Of a stretch of 64,000 nt of DNA, positions 8,612 to 17,461 are shown one piece after another. A program made the position numbers and the translations under genes. Source of the DNA: Eubacterium barkeri (GTDB lineage Bacteria; Bacillota; Clostridia; Eubacteriales; Eubacteriaceae); the NCBI RefSeq assembly GCF_900107125.1, contig NZ_FNOU01000010.1, forward strand, positions 29,052 through 93,051, given 5' to 3'. Below the pieces are notes generated by a model. It did no database searches and was not told the origin of the DNA. It saw nothing but the letters and a program-made list of their open reading frames with translations. Each line of letters starts with the position of its first letter. Within the stretch, counting starts at the first letter, position 1.

Positions 8612-10124
8612 GGTCTTTCTCCTTTTTCATTTCAAGCATTGCCTTTAACATTCCGTCAATGGTATATTCCGCGGCTTCAAGATCCACGGACAGTCCCAAA
8701 TCCACCATTCGCCCTGAGGTCACCGGCCCGATGGAGACACAGACCGCAGATTTTGTCAGGGTAATGTTTTCAGGACCGATTTTCTCCACAAAGAACTGTG
8801 CCGTGGTGGAGCTGGTAAAGGTGATATAGTCAATGGCCCCTGATCTAAGCAGGGCCAGGGCATCCACATCATCCTGGGTTTCCCGGATGGTCTCATAAAT
8901 GGGGATTTCCTCCACCGGGCAGATTTTAGCCAGCTCTTCGGCCACCAGGACCCGGGCATTTTTAGACCGGGGCAGCAGCACCCGGCTGTGGACGCTTAGC
9001 AGAGGCGCTAAGCCTGCCACCAGCTCCTCGCCCACATATTTTTGTGGCACGAAGTCCGGCACGATGCCATGGGCCTTTAACAGGTCTGCCGTAGCCTTCC
9101 CAATGGCGGTGACATGAAGCCCCCCAAAGGCACGGCTGTCCATCCCTGCGGAGGCCAGGGCCGAGAAGAACAGCTCCACCCCATTGACACTGGTGAAGAT
9201 GATGTGGGTGTAATCCGATAAAGTCGGAAGCACCGCATCCAGATGTGCCATGGCCTCTGGTATCGGACTGATCTTAATCGTGGGATATTCGATGGTAGCT
9301 GCCCCCAAATCCTGGAGCTTTTTCACCATGGAGGATGCCTGGGTCCGGGAACGGGTGACTAAGACGGTCTTCCCAAAAAGGGGACGATTGTCGAAAAACC
9401 GCAGCTTTTCCCGCTTACTGACCACATCCCCCACCACAATAAGGCTGGGGGCGGTGATCTGGGCGGCGGTGGCAATCTCAGAAATGGTGGCTAAGGTCCC
9501 CGTGACCACCCGCTGTTCAGGGGTAGAGGCCCGATGGACCAGGGCCGCCGGACGGGTGGCCTCCATACCGTTTTCCATGAGCCTTTCGGTAATCTTCTGG
9601 AGGTTCTCCACGCCCATTAAAAAGACGATGGTCCCCTTTGATTTCCCTAAAACCGGCCAATCCAAATCGTTATTATCTGATTTCAGATGTCCGGTCACCA
9701 CCTGGAAGGAGGAGGTGCAATCCCGATGGGTAATGGGAATGCCGGCATAGGCCAGTCCCCCAATGGCTGAGGTAATCCCTGGGATTACCTCGAAGGCTAC
9801 CCCGGCATCGTAGAGGATTTCCCCTTCTTCACCGCCACGGCCAAAGACGTAGGGGTCTCCCCCTTTTAAGCGTACCACGGTTTTCCCAGCTTGTCCCAGC
9901 TCCACCAGAAGGGCATTGGTTTCATCCTGGGTGCGGTAATGGTTGGAGGACCGCTTGCCCACATAGTATTTTTCACAGTCAGGCCCCACATAGTTTAAGA
10001 ACTCTGGATTCACCAGGGCATCGTAGACCACGGCATCACAGGTTTCCAGCTTTTCCCGGGCCTTGACCGTCAGCAGTCCCGGGTCCCCACAGCCGCCCCC
10101 GGTTAGATATATCATTCCGCTCAT
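8598..10124 (-). CDS. cobA-hemD: Fused uroporphyrinogen-III C-methyltransferase and uroporphyrinogen-III synthase (CobA-HemD)
   Basis: Two-domain enzyme of 508 residues. The N-terminal part, about 1-245, is a SUMT-type tetrapyrrole methylase (LTGGGCGDPGLLTVKA at the start, LKGGDPYVFGRGGEE near residue 82, PGITSAIGG near 115) that makes precorrin-2. The C-terminal part, about 255-500, is a HemD domain (KTVLVTRSRTQA start, TSVNGVELFF middle, TFTSSTTAQFF late) that closes the linear tetrapyrrole. The fusion is common in Clostridia. The ATG at 10124 overlaps the hemC stop as ATGA and follows AGGTGG; a longer upstream frame inside hemC has no family similarity. Confidence 0.95.
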   Translation of the reverse strand: MSGMIYLTGGGCGDPGLLTVKAREKLETCDAVVYDALVNPEFLNYVGPDCEKYYVGKRSSNHYRTQDETNALLVELGQAGKTVVRLKGGDPYVFGRGGEEGEILYDAGVAFEVIPGITSAIGGLAYAGIPITHRDCTSSFQVVTGHLKSDNNDLDWPVLGKSKGTIVFLMGVENLQKITERLMENGMEATRPAALVHRASTPEQRVVTGTLATISEIATAAQITAPSLIVVGDVVSKREKLRFFDNRPLFGKTVLVTRSRTQASSMVKKLQDLGAATIEYPTIKISPIPEAMAHLDAVLPTLSDYTHIIFTSVNGVELFFSALASAGMDSRAFGGLHVTAIGKATADLLKAHGIVPDFVPQKYVGEELVAGLAPLLSVHSRVLLPRSKNARVLVAEELAKICPVEEIPIYETIRETQDDVDALALLRSGAIDYITFTSSTTAQFFVEKIGPENITLTKSAVCVSIGPVTSGRMVDLGLSVDLEAAEYTIDGMLKAMLEMKKEKDHVTH

Positions 10125-11029
10125 CCATCCACCTGACCTTTCATGGCAATTGCCAATTGATTTCCGATTTCTGCTGCCTGACGGGCATCCCCCCTGAGGG
10201 TATCCGCCACCAAACGGCTGCCGTCCTCGGTGCCGTACAGCCCGTGGAGGCAAATGCTGCCGTCCTCAGTCAGCTCACAATAGGCTCCGATGGGGATATG
10301 GCAATCCCCATTAAGTCCCACCAGGAATCCCCGTTCCGCTTCCATCTGGACCCGGGTCCGGTCATCACAAACCGTAGCCATGAGGGCCTTAACGTCCTCG
10401 TTATCCTCCCGGATTTCCACCGCCAGGATTCCCTGGGCCGGGGCACAGACAAAGGTGCTGGGATCCAGGGGGATCACATGGTACTCTGGCGCATCGTACA
10501 CGCCGATGCGGCGCATCCCCGCCGTCGCCAGGATGATCCCGTCTAATCCCTGCTCCTGCATCTTTCGGATGCGGGTATCGATATTCCCCCGAATCCCCAC
10601 AATTTCTAAATCCGGACGCAGGGCCTTAAGCTGATAAATCCGACGCTTACTCCCTGTGGCCACCACCGCCCCTTGGGGCAGGTCCAAAACACTGGTGATG
10701 GCATGGGGGGTAACCAGGACGTCCGAAGGGTCCTCCCGCTTCGGTGGTACTGACAGGGTCAGGCCCTCTGGCAGGGATGAAGGCATATCCTTCATACTAT
10801 GGACCGCCATCTGGATTTCTCCGGATAGCAAGGCATCCTCCAACTCCTTGGTAAAGAGGCCCTTATCCCCAATGGCATCCAATGCCTTATGTTGGATGGT
10901 ATCCCCCTTGGTGGTGATGATTTTAAGTTCAAAATCCACCTGGGGATTAGCTTTTCGGAGGATATCCAGCAGCCAGTTGGTTTGCACCACTGCCAGCTTA
11001 CTCCCCCGGGAACCGACTATAATTTTCAT
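10121..11029 (-). CDS. hemC: HemC, hydroxymethylbilane synthase
   Basis: Polymerises four porphobilinogens to hydroxymethylbilane on a covalent dipyrromethane cofactor. The 302 residues start MKIIVGSRGSKLA, carry GLFTKELEDALL near residue 58 and HSMKDMP near residue 77, and have the cofactor-binding Cys243 in the NGDC motif. The start at 11029 overlaps the previous stop as ATGA and sits next to an AAGGAG ribosome site, so a start 15 bases upstream is less likely. Confidence 0.96.
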   Translation of the reverse strand: MKIIVGSRGSKLAVVQTNWLLDILRKANPQVDFELKIITTKGDTIQHKALDAIGDKGLFTKELEDALLSGEIQMAVHSMKDMPSSLPEGLTLSVPPKREDPSDVLVTPHAITSVLDLPQGAVVATGSKRRIYQLKALRPDLEIVGIRGNIDTRIRKMQEQGLDGIILATAGMRRIGVYDAPEYHVIPLDPSTFVCAPAQGILAVEIREDNEDVKALMATVCDDRTRVQMEAERGFLVGLNGDCHIPIGAYCELTEDGSICLHGLYGTEDGSRLVADTLRGDARQAAEIGNQLAIAMKGQVDG

Positions 11030-11610
11030 TGCTCCTTCTCCCACTCTTTCTGTAATTCGTCCACACTCATTGCTGCCTGGGTCCTTAAACGGGCCTGCTT
11101 TTCATCCTTATCCAGGGATGATGCCAGGGTTCTTTGCCGCAGCTTTTTCAAATAGGTCAGCCGCAGGGCGTAGCTTTCATCGTAACGCATCCGAAGCTCA
11201 GACACAATGGCCTTAGTCAAGGTCGGGCTGGCCCCCTCGGTACATACTGACAAGGTCAGGTCCCCCCGGCGAACCACCGATGGAAAGATAAAATCCGAAG
11301 CCCCAGGATTATCCACGCAATTCACCAGGATTCCCCGGGCTTTACAATCCGACACAATTTGGGCATTGACTCCGGCATCGTCCGTTGCCGCAACCACCAG
11401 GGCCATTCCCTCTAAGCACTCCTGGCCATAGTTTGACAGGCATAGGGTTGCTCCGGCCACTGCCTCCACAGGAAGGTCCGCCGTAACCAGGGTGAGGGCA
11501 CAGCCAGCTTCAGCCAAGGTCCTTGCCCGGCGGCATCCTACGCTCCCACCGCCAACCACCAGAGCCTTTCGTCCCTCTGTGGTGAAAAGCAGGGGTAGGC
11601 GCCCGGCCAT
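11026..11610 (-). CDS. Precorrin-2 dehydrogenase (Met8p/SirC/CysG N-terminal type)
   Basis: NAD-dependent oxidation of precorrin-2 to sirohydrochlorin, the step between CobA and CbiK. It has 194 residues and a Rossmann fold at the start (KALVVGGGSVGCRRARTL, residues 14-31), followed by the CVDNPGASDFIFPS segment near residue 96 and the STLTKAI-like SPTLTKAI stretch near 127. No methyltransferase domain is attached, so it is the free-standing form. Some relatives also chelate iron for siroheme; which activity dominates cannot be read from sequence. The start overlaps the hemA stop by one base. Confidence 0.9.
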   Translation of the reverse strand: MAGRLPLLFTTEGRKALVVGGGSVGCRRARTLAEAGCALTLVTADLPVEAVAGATLCLSNYGQECLEGMALVVAATDDAGVNAQIVSDCKARGILVNCVDNPGASDFIFPSVVRRGDLTLSVCTEGASPTLTKAIVSELRMRYDESYALRLTYLKKLRQRTLASSLDKDEKQARLRTQAAMSVDELQKEWEKEQ

Positions 11611-12851
11611 TACTGCCCCTCCTGGGTCAGGAAGGCAATGGTTTTTTCAAAACGCAGGATGTCATCCTCATTATCCAGGGTTTTCAGCTGGCGAATGGAG
11701 GGCATCACCATTTCTCTGAATTTCGACCGGACAATTTTTGACAGGAATTCTTCCTCCTTCTCCGTCAGCTTCAAGCGGCCATTTAAAATCTCGATGGTTT
11801 CGTCCGCCAGCTCTCCGGCATGGCTATTAAAATGGGCCACCATATTGTCCACCTTGGATTTGGTGATCCACACCATGAGCCCATCAATTTCGCTGTCGAT
11901 TTCTCCCTCAATCTTTGCAGCGATTTGTTCCCGGTAGTGCATCTTTTCATCGATGATATGCTTAAAATCATCCACGGTAATCAGATCCACGTCGGGCATC
12001 TCACTAATGGCTGGCTCCACATCCCGGGGAAGGGCCATATCGATGATCATCAGGGGCTTTTTCCGCTTGGTCATCAGCTCCTGTTTCAGGACCACGTGGG
12101 GGGAGGCCGTAGCGGAAATGACCACGTCCATTTCCTCAATGGCAGTGTACCGATCATCGTATTGGAGGACATTCACTCCTTTGTATATCCCCCGGTATTC
12201 GTCCCCGGGGTGGTAGGTCCGGTTGGTCATATACACCGAGTGGAATCCCTCGGCCGCCATGTAGCGCAGGGCCAAAATCCCCATTTTCCCGGAACCGATG
12301 ATAAGGACCCGTTTATCCGCGTAATCCGCGTAGGTTCGTTTGATGTGCTTCACCGCCGTAGAGCTTAAAGATACCGGGGTTTCAGAAATTTTATACACTG
12401 TTTTAACTTTTTTGGCAAAGGTAACGGCCTCCCGAAAGATCTTGGTGAGATATTTTCCGGCCCCCCCCACGGACTGGGCTTTTTCCAGGGCATCTTTAGC
12501 CTGTCCCAGAATCTGGTCCTCTCCTAAAATCATAGAGTCCAGCCCTGTGACCACCCGGTAAAGATGGAGCATAGCCTCTCTTTCCCTGTAGCTAAACAGA
12601 TAATCCTCAAGCTCTGGGGATTTCGCCTTTAGGTAGTAGTCCTTCAGAACAGCCAGGGCCGCCTCTGGGTTCCGGGTGGCGGCATAAATTTCACTGCGGT
12701 TACAGGTGGAAAGAATCAAAACCTCGGCAATGGCCGCCTCATGTTTCAGGGCCTCAATGCCTTCCTTCAGGGTTCTGGTCATAAAAGAGCCCTTCTCCCG
12801 GATGTTTAAGGGCGTATTCTTATGGTTGATCCCCACGACGACGATCTTCAT
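11610..12851 (-). CDS. hemA: HemA, glutamyl-tRNA reductase
   Basis: First enzyme of the C5 route, reducing glutamyl-tRNA to glutamate-1-semialdehyde with NADPH. The 413 residues show GINHKNTPLNIREK at the start, catalytic Cys50 in STCNRSEIY, and the NADPH-binding VLIIGSGKMG near residue 185, then a dimerisation tail. The start lies one base after the cbiT stop. Its place in a cobalamin-riboswitch operon implies that precursor supply is controlled together with corrin synthesis. Confidence 0.96.
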   Translation of the reverse strand: MKIVVVGINHKNTPLNIREKGSFMTRTLKEGIEALKHEAAIAEVLILSTCNRSEIYAATRNPEAALAVLKDYYLKAKSPELEDYLFSYREREAMLHLYRVVTGLDSMILGEDQILGQAKDALEKAQSVGGAGKYLTKIFREAVTFAKKVKTVYKISETPVSLSSTAVKHIKRTYADYADKRVLIIGSGKMGILALRYMAAEGFHSVYMTNRTYHPGDEYRGIYKGVNVLQYDDRYTAIEEMDVVISATASPHVVLKQELMTKRKKPLMIIDMALPRDVEPAISEMPDVDLITVDDFKHIIDEKMHYREQIAAKIEGEIDSEIDGLMVWITKSKVDNMVAHFNSHAGELADETIEILNGRLKLTEKEEEFLSKIVRSKFREMVMPSIRQLKTLDNEDDILRFEKTIAFLTQEGQ

Positions 12852-12852
12852 C

Positions 12853-13437
12853 CTACTCTTCCTTCTTTCCTGCGGTAATAATGAAAATGGGGTTGGCCGC
12901 CTTCAGCATCGTCAGACCCCCTACCCGTTCTCCCCGGGTAATGCCCACCTGTATGATTTCCACATCCTCAAACCGGGCCTCCAGGGCTTCCTTTGCGGCA
13001 CAGGCATTCTCCAGGGTTACAAAATTACAGACCAGCCGTCCACCGGGTCTTAGGTGGCACCGGCACCAATCCAGTATTTCCGTCAGACAACCGCCAGTCC
13101 CCCCGACAATGACCTTATCCACCTCATCCGGCACCAGGGAAAATCCCTCGGGGGCAAAGTGGGGAATCAGGGTGACGTTTTGGGCGTCGAATTCCTCGGC
13201 GTTGCGTTCCACCAATTCCTGGGCATCCTCCTTCCCTTCCAATGTCCAGACGTGTCCGGCATAGGCGGCATGGGCAGCCTCCATGGTGAGTCCCCCGGTC
13301 CCTGCTCCAATCTCCAGGACCACATCATCCTTATTAATGCCCAACAGGGCGATGGTGAGGACACGGATTTCCCGCTTCGTCATGGGGGCCTTCCCCCGGA
13401 CGTACTCACTATCCTTATACGCTGCAATTTCACTCAT
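12853..13437 (-). CDS. cbiT: CbiT, cobalt-precorrin-6B C15-methyltransferase (decarboxylating)
   Basis: Methylates C15 and decarboxylates the C12 acetate; in many species fused to CbiE as CobL. The 194-residue protein has a class I methyltransferase fold with VVLEIGAGTGGLTMEAA near residues 38-54 and a KVIVGGTGG segment near residue 115. The ATG at 13437 overlaps cbiE by 8 bases; a TTG two codons upstream is possible but less likely. Unfused CbiE and CbiT side by side fit the Bacillota pattern. Confidence 0.93.
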   Translation of the reverse strand: MSEIAAYKDSEYVRGKAPMTKREIRVLTIALLGINKDDVVLEIGAGTGGLTMEAAHAAYAGHVWTLEGKEDAQELVERNAEEFDAQNVTLIPHFAPEGFSLVPDEVDKVIVGGTGGCLTEILDWCRCHLRPGGRLVCNFVTLENACAAKEALEARFEDVEIIQVGITRGERVGGLTMLKAANPIFIITAGKKEE

Positions 13438-14056
13438 CGGCAATCACCACCACAGACATCCCCTGCTCTTCAAAGGAGAGTGCCTCTTGAACACTGAGCC
13501 GGCAAATCCGCTCCTCGGGATAGGATAGGTTCTCGCCGACGTAAATCCATTTGCTATCGTATCCGGCATCCACCAGCATTTTTGCGATGGCCGCCGTGTT
13601 CTGCTCCGCATCCGTCAGAACCCCCAGGGTCCCTGTCAATGTCAGACGGGCAATGAGATCCTGCTTACGGCCGTGGAGGCTCATGAGCTGAGCATCCTGC
13701 CAGGGCATCCTGATCTTCGCAAAAAGATATTGAAGGGATGAAATCCCGGGAATCGCCTCGATATCCGTCACAGGAATGACCTTCTTGGTATAGGACAGCA
13801 AGCTGTAAAACCCACAGTCCCCGGAAACCACAATGGCCGTCCGCCGATTCTTATATAAATACTTCGCCTGGGCCATGAGCTCCGACAGGGGCTTTCCGCC
13901 GCCAATGAGCAGGATTTCCTTGCCCTCGGTATCAAAGCTTTCCAAATGGCGCTTGCCGCAGAGAATGACCTCAGCCTCTGCAATAGCGGCCTTTGCCACC
14001 GGCAATATGTAATCGGGATGGCCTGGTCCCAGGCCGATCACCTTGATTGGTTGCAT
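13430..14056 (-). CDS. cbiE: CbiE, cobalt-precorrin-7 C5-methyltransferase
   Basis: Tetrapyrrole methylase of 208 residues acting at C5. Seen: IKVIGLGPGHPDYI at the N-terminus, VVSGDCGFYSLL near residue 77 and IPGISSLQYLFAK near residue 100. It overlaps cbiD by 19 bases and has a clear GGAAGG site seven bases before its ATG, and it overlaps cbiT by 8 bases, so the two halves of the CobL activity are translationally linked. Confidence 0.92.
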   Translation of the reverse strand: MQPIKVIGLGPGHPDYILPVAKAAIAEAEVILCGKRHLESFDTEGKEILLIGGGKPLSELMAQAKYLYKNRRTAIVVSGDCGFYSLLSYTKKVIPVTDIEAIPGISSLQYLFAKIRMPWQDAQLMSLHGRKQDLIARLTLTGTLGVLTDAEQNTAAIAKMLVDAGYDSKWIYVGENLSYPEERICRLSVQEALSFEEQGMSVVVIADE

Positions 14057-15177
14057 ATGCGTCCTTCCATTTCCTTTGCGCCTGAGCTGGCTCCTAAATA
14101 TCCATGGGCTTTGGAGAAGAGAACCACCTCAATGTGGATATTACCATAGACCTTGCCTTCACAGCGCTTCTTAACGGCCTCAGCCAAATGGTCGAAATAC
14201 CCGGTCAGCCCTGCCTCCAGCAAATAATCTGTGGCCTCATCAGTGGTGGTACTCCCCATGATCTTAGCCACACAGGTCTGATCTGCCCCCAGCAGCGCCC
14301 CATGGGCCGCCAGGATTTCCATCCGCCCGTCGCACACCCCGCTGTGGGTATTGAAGAGTCCTCCAGCCACCTTTACCAGCTTTCCCAAGTGGCCCACAAA
14401 AAGAATTTCTGAAATATCAAAGCCCTCGGCTTCTTCTAACATATAGCCCACGTAGTTACTGGTTTTCACCATACGGTTTTCCGGCAGTCCTTGTTCCAGA
14501 GCAAAGTCCTTGCCGTAATTACCGGGAATAAAAATGATGGGGTCCATTTCCTGGGCCTTGAGCATGGAAATCTCCAGTTTCATGGAGGCCTTCAGGGCGT
14601 CCTCACTCATGGGCTCTACGATTCCGGATGTCCCCACAATGGATAATCCCCCCTGGATACCGAGCTTGGGGTTAAAGGTGCGCTTGGCTAATTCCACCCC
14701 ATCTGGAATGGAAATTTCTACCTCAAAGCCCCCTTCATACCTCTGCGCCTGCATGATTTTCATCATTTCCCGGGTAATCATCTGGCGGGGTACCGGGTTG
14801 ATGGCCGGCTCTCCCACCGGAACGGATAGCCCCTTCAGGGTCACCACACCAACACCGACCCCAGCAGAAAAGCGGATGCCTGGCTCATCCTGGGAACGGA
14901 CCGTGACGTAAACCTTCACCCCATTGGTGATATCCGGATCGTCACCAGCGTCTTTAATGACACTGCACCGGGCCCAGCCCTCCCCCACTTCTGGGTCATG
15001 GAGTGTTAAATCCAGGGGCCAGCCCTTGGGGGTATCGATAATCACGTGCTTCACCCGGACTCCGGTTAAGAGCATCCGTGTGGCCCCGGCAGCAGCTGCC
15101 GTGGCGCAGGAGCCGGTGGTATAGCCGTAGCGCAGGCGCTTTCCACCCTTCTCCACGTATTTTTCAAACACGGTCAT
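14038..15177 (-). CDS. cbiD: CbiD, cobalt-precorrin-5B C1-methyltransferase
   Basis: Methylates C1 in the anaerobic pathway; unrelated in fold to the other corrin methylases. The 379 residues open with RYGYTTGSCATAAAAGA (residues 16-32), the diagnostic CbiD stretch, and carry GGLSIVGTSGIVEPMSE near residue 180 and FVGHLGKLVKVAGG near residue 260. It overlaps cbiL by 4 bases and cbiE by 19. Length matches the family. Confidence 0.95.
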   Translation of the reverse strand: MTVFEKYVEKGGKRLRYGYTTGSCATAAAAGATRMLLTGVRVKHVIIDTPKGWPLDLTLHDPEVGEGWARCSVIKDAGDDPDITNGVKVYVTVRSQDEPGIRFSAGVGVGVVTLKGLSVPVGEPAINPVPRQMITREMMKIMQAQRYEGGFEVEISIPDGVELAKRTFNPKLGIQGGLSIVGTSGIVEPMSEDALKASMKLEISMLKAQEMDPIIFIPGNYGKDFALEQGLPENRMVKTSNYVGYMLEEAEGFDISEILFVGHLGKLVKVAGGLFNTHSGVCDGRMEILAAHGALLGADQTCVAKIMGSTTTDEATDYLLEAGLTGYFDHLAEAVKKRCEGKVYGNIHIEVVLFSKAHGYLGASSGAKEMEGRICNQSR

Positions 15178-15893
15178 TCCCCCAAATCGTAATCTTTTTT
15201 AATCAGCACCGTGGAAAGGTAGGGAATCTTCCCGGCGAGGACCTCGATATCCCGGACCACGCTCTGGGTATCCATGCCGATATTGGACACCAGGATAAAT
15301 TGTTTTTCTAACCCCCGGGCTTTTAGCTCCTCGGCCAGCTTGGCATTATCTGCGGATACCTTCATGACGACGATATTTTTATGGGCATCCAGAATGGCCC
15401 GAATTTCTTCCATGGGCTGGGTCATGGCCACCACTCCCAGGGATTCTTCCCCCTGGGTCAGGGGGATACCCACCTGGGCAGCCAGGTTACAAAAGGAGGG
15501 AATCCCAGAAAGGGTAACCACCTCAATATCCCGTTCCACAAGGAATTCCATGATGTAGGAGTAGGTGGAAAATACCATGGGATCTCCCAGGGTCAGAAAC
15601 ACCACATCCTTGCCATCCTTTAACATCTCCTCAATGGCATCGGCATTTTCCGCCCATTGCTTCTTTAAGGTTTCCCGCTCAGCGGAAAGGGAGATCATGG
15701 GGAAATTCATTTCAATGACTTCCGTCCCCTGGGGGATATGGCTCTCGACAATGCGATAGGCAATGCTGGGCTTGCCCATCTTCTTGGTGGGGGTCACAAT
15801 GACATCCGCCCCCTGAAGAATCTTCAGGGACTTGACCGTAATCAGATCCGGGTCCCCAGGGCCGACACCCAGGCCATAAAAAGTTCCTTTCAT
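15174..15893 (-). CDS. cbiL: CbiL/CobI, cobalt-precorrin-2 C20-methyltransferase
   Basis: Methylates C20 of cobalt-precorrin-2, the first step after cobalt insertion. The 239-residue protein has YGLGVGPGDPDLITVKS at the start, FLTLGDPMVFSTYSYI near residue 98 and LSGIPSFCNLAAQ near residue 127. The ATG at 15893 lies one base beyond the cbiC stop and about nine bases after GGGAG; an upstream in-frame extension lies inside cbiC and was discarded. Confidence 0.94.
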   Translation of the reverse strand: MKGTFYGLGVGPGDPDLITVKSLKILQGADVIVTPTKKMGKPSIAYRIVESHIPQGTEVIEMNFPMISLSAERETLKKQWAENADAIEEMLKDGKDVVFLTLGDPMVFSTYSYIMEFLVERDIEVVTLSGIPSFCNLAAQVGIPLTQGEESLGVVAMTQPMEEIRAILDAHKNIVVMKVSADNAKLAEELKARGLEKQFILVSNIGMDTQSVVRDIEVLAGKIPYLSTVLIKKDYDLGE

Positions 15894-15894
15894 C

Positions 15895-16530
15895 TTACCA
15901 CTCCCTTCCCAATTGATAGAGCATGGCATTAAGGATGGCTGCCACCACCGGGCTGCCACCCTTTCGTCCGTTGATGCGGATATAGGGGACCTCCAGGGCA
16001 TCTAAGGCGTCCAGAGCTGCCTTGGATTCTGCCGCCCCCACAAAACCAATGGGTGCCCCAATGATCAAATCCGGCTTACCCTTCCCCTCCTGTATCGCCT
16101 CGATGAGGCGATACAGGGCTGTGGGGGCATTGCCGATGGCAAAGATACCCACCCCTTCATCCCCAAGGGCCTTTTCCATGGCTACCGTGGAGCGGGTGAC
16201 CCCCCGGGCGGCAGCTTCTGCCCGAACGTCCTCATCGTGGACATAGTTGACAATTTCCACCCCCTGCATCTCAGCTGCCCGTTTATTAACCGCCACCTTA
16301 ATCATGCTGGTGTCCGCATAGATTTTTTTCCCTTGGGATAAGGCTTTTATGCCCTTGGCCACCGCATCGTTTTTAAACTCCACTAAGTCCGCATACTCAA
16401 AGTCTGCAGTCGTGTGAATGATGCGCTTAACGATCTCCGCGACCTCTTTCGGTAATGGCCGTCCCAGCTCTTCGGTGATGATTTCAAAGCTGCGCTTTTC
16501 AATTTCCTGAGGATTGTTGATATATTCCAT
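15895..16530 (-). CDS. cbiC: CbiC, cobalt-precorrin-8X methylmutase
   Basis: Moves the methyl group from C11 to C12 to give cobyrinic acid. The 211 residues include IEKRSFEIITEEL near residue 10, IIHTTADFEYA near residue 42 (His is the usual catalytic residue), ADTSMIKVAVNK near residue 72 and the late APIGFVGAAESKAAL stretch. It is separated from the upstream kinase gene by 52 bases, one of the larger gaps in this operon, with no terminator visible in it. Confidence 0.94.
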   Translation of the reverse strand: MEYINNPQEIEKRSFEIITEELGRPLPKEVAEIVKRIIHTTADFEYADLVEFKNDAVAKGIKALSQGKKIYADTSMIKVAVNKRAAEMQGVEIVNYVHDEDVRAEAAARGVTRSTVAMEKALGDEGVGIFAIGNAPTALYRLIEAIQEGKGKPDLIIGAPIGFVGAAESKAALDALDALEVPYIRINGRKGGSPVVAAILNAMLYQLGREW

Positions 16531-16582
16531 GTCTCGTCTCCTTTATAATTGGTTCCTGAATCCATATTTCCCTGTATTGCCA

Positions 16583-17461
16583 TTACACCTGAACACGGGT
16601 CTGCAATCCCCCGGAAATAATATTCTTTAAAAACAGGGCATCGTAATCAGCCTTGGGAATCAGCCCTAAAAAATCTCCCATGAAGCCCTGATAATCAAAC
16701 TGGTTGTCGGTGTACATCACGCCGATAACCGTTCCACTGTGGCCAGTGACCACGCCGTGTCCCCCATAGGCCTTGGATAAGGCGATAAGGGTCTCTAAAT
16801 GGGGCTTGTGGATAATCTTTTGATTGAGCCTGGCGCTTTCAGTGCAGGCGGCCCCAATGCGGTCCAAATCCCCGGCGGCAATGCCCTGGTTAAAGGCCTG
16901 TACCACCTGGGTAAAGGCTTCGATATCCCCGGCATCGTACCCCTCCATCTGTCCGTGGAAGCCCACGGTATTCACCCGGCCGCTAAACTCCACAATGAGG
17001 ATGGGCGTTTCCAAATGGGTGTGATAATCCGCCAGGATCTGGCCCCCCACATGGTTGAAAAGATTGAGCTCCGGGTACATGATATTGTCCGTGGGCTCAA
17101 TGGCGATGCACAGCTGTGCGATGCGGTCGGCATCCAGTCCCAGGTCATAATAGACCCCCAGGCCCTGGGCCACCGCCGCCAAATCCGCAGTGGAGCTGGC
17201 CATCCCCCTCTCCATGGGGATTTCCGAATGAAGGGATATATTGATATTGTGCTTCTCACTCCTGGGGAGGCCGTACTCCCTGAAAATGAGATCCAACATA
17301 TCCGCCGCCTTATCATTCATCATCCGGGTGGCCCGTCCCTCGGCAATGGTCACCGTGGAGTATAAATCCACAGGGCAGGACACCAGGCAAGGGTCTGGTC
17401 CCACCCGTCCCTGGATGAACTCCCCACAGCTTCCCGGGGCTTTAACCTCTACCTTTCGCAT
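16583..17461 (-). CDS. pduX: GHMP-family kinase, PduX-like L-threonine kinase
   Basis: Probable ATP-dependent phosphorylation of L-threonine to L-threonine-O-3-phosphate, the substrate from which CobD makes aminopropanol phosphate for the cobalamin nucleotide loop. The 292 residues begin KAPGSCGEFIQG (residues 6-17), the PduX-like GHMP opening, and carry a phosphate loop variant IPMERGMASSTADLAAV near residue 90. The ATG at 17461 has a GGAGG site seven bases upstream and overlaps cbiA by 20 bases. Its position inside a cobalamin operon supports the assignment; the exact substrate is inferred from family and context. Confidence 0.8.
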   Translation of the reverse strand: MRKVEVKAPGSCGEFIQGRVGPDPCLVSCPVDLYSTVTIAEGRATRMMNDKAADMLDLIFREYGLPRSEKHNINISLHSEIPMERGMASSTADLAAVAQGLGVYYDLGLDADRIAQLCIAIEPTDNIMYPELNLFNHVGGQILADYHTHLETPILIVEFSGRVNTVGFHGQMEGYDAGDIEAFTQVVQAFNQGIAAGDLDRIGAACTESARLNQKIIHKPHLETLIALSKAYGGHGVVTGHSGTVIGVMYTDNQFDYQGFMGDFLGLIPKADYDALFLKNIISGGLQTRVQV

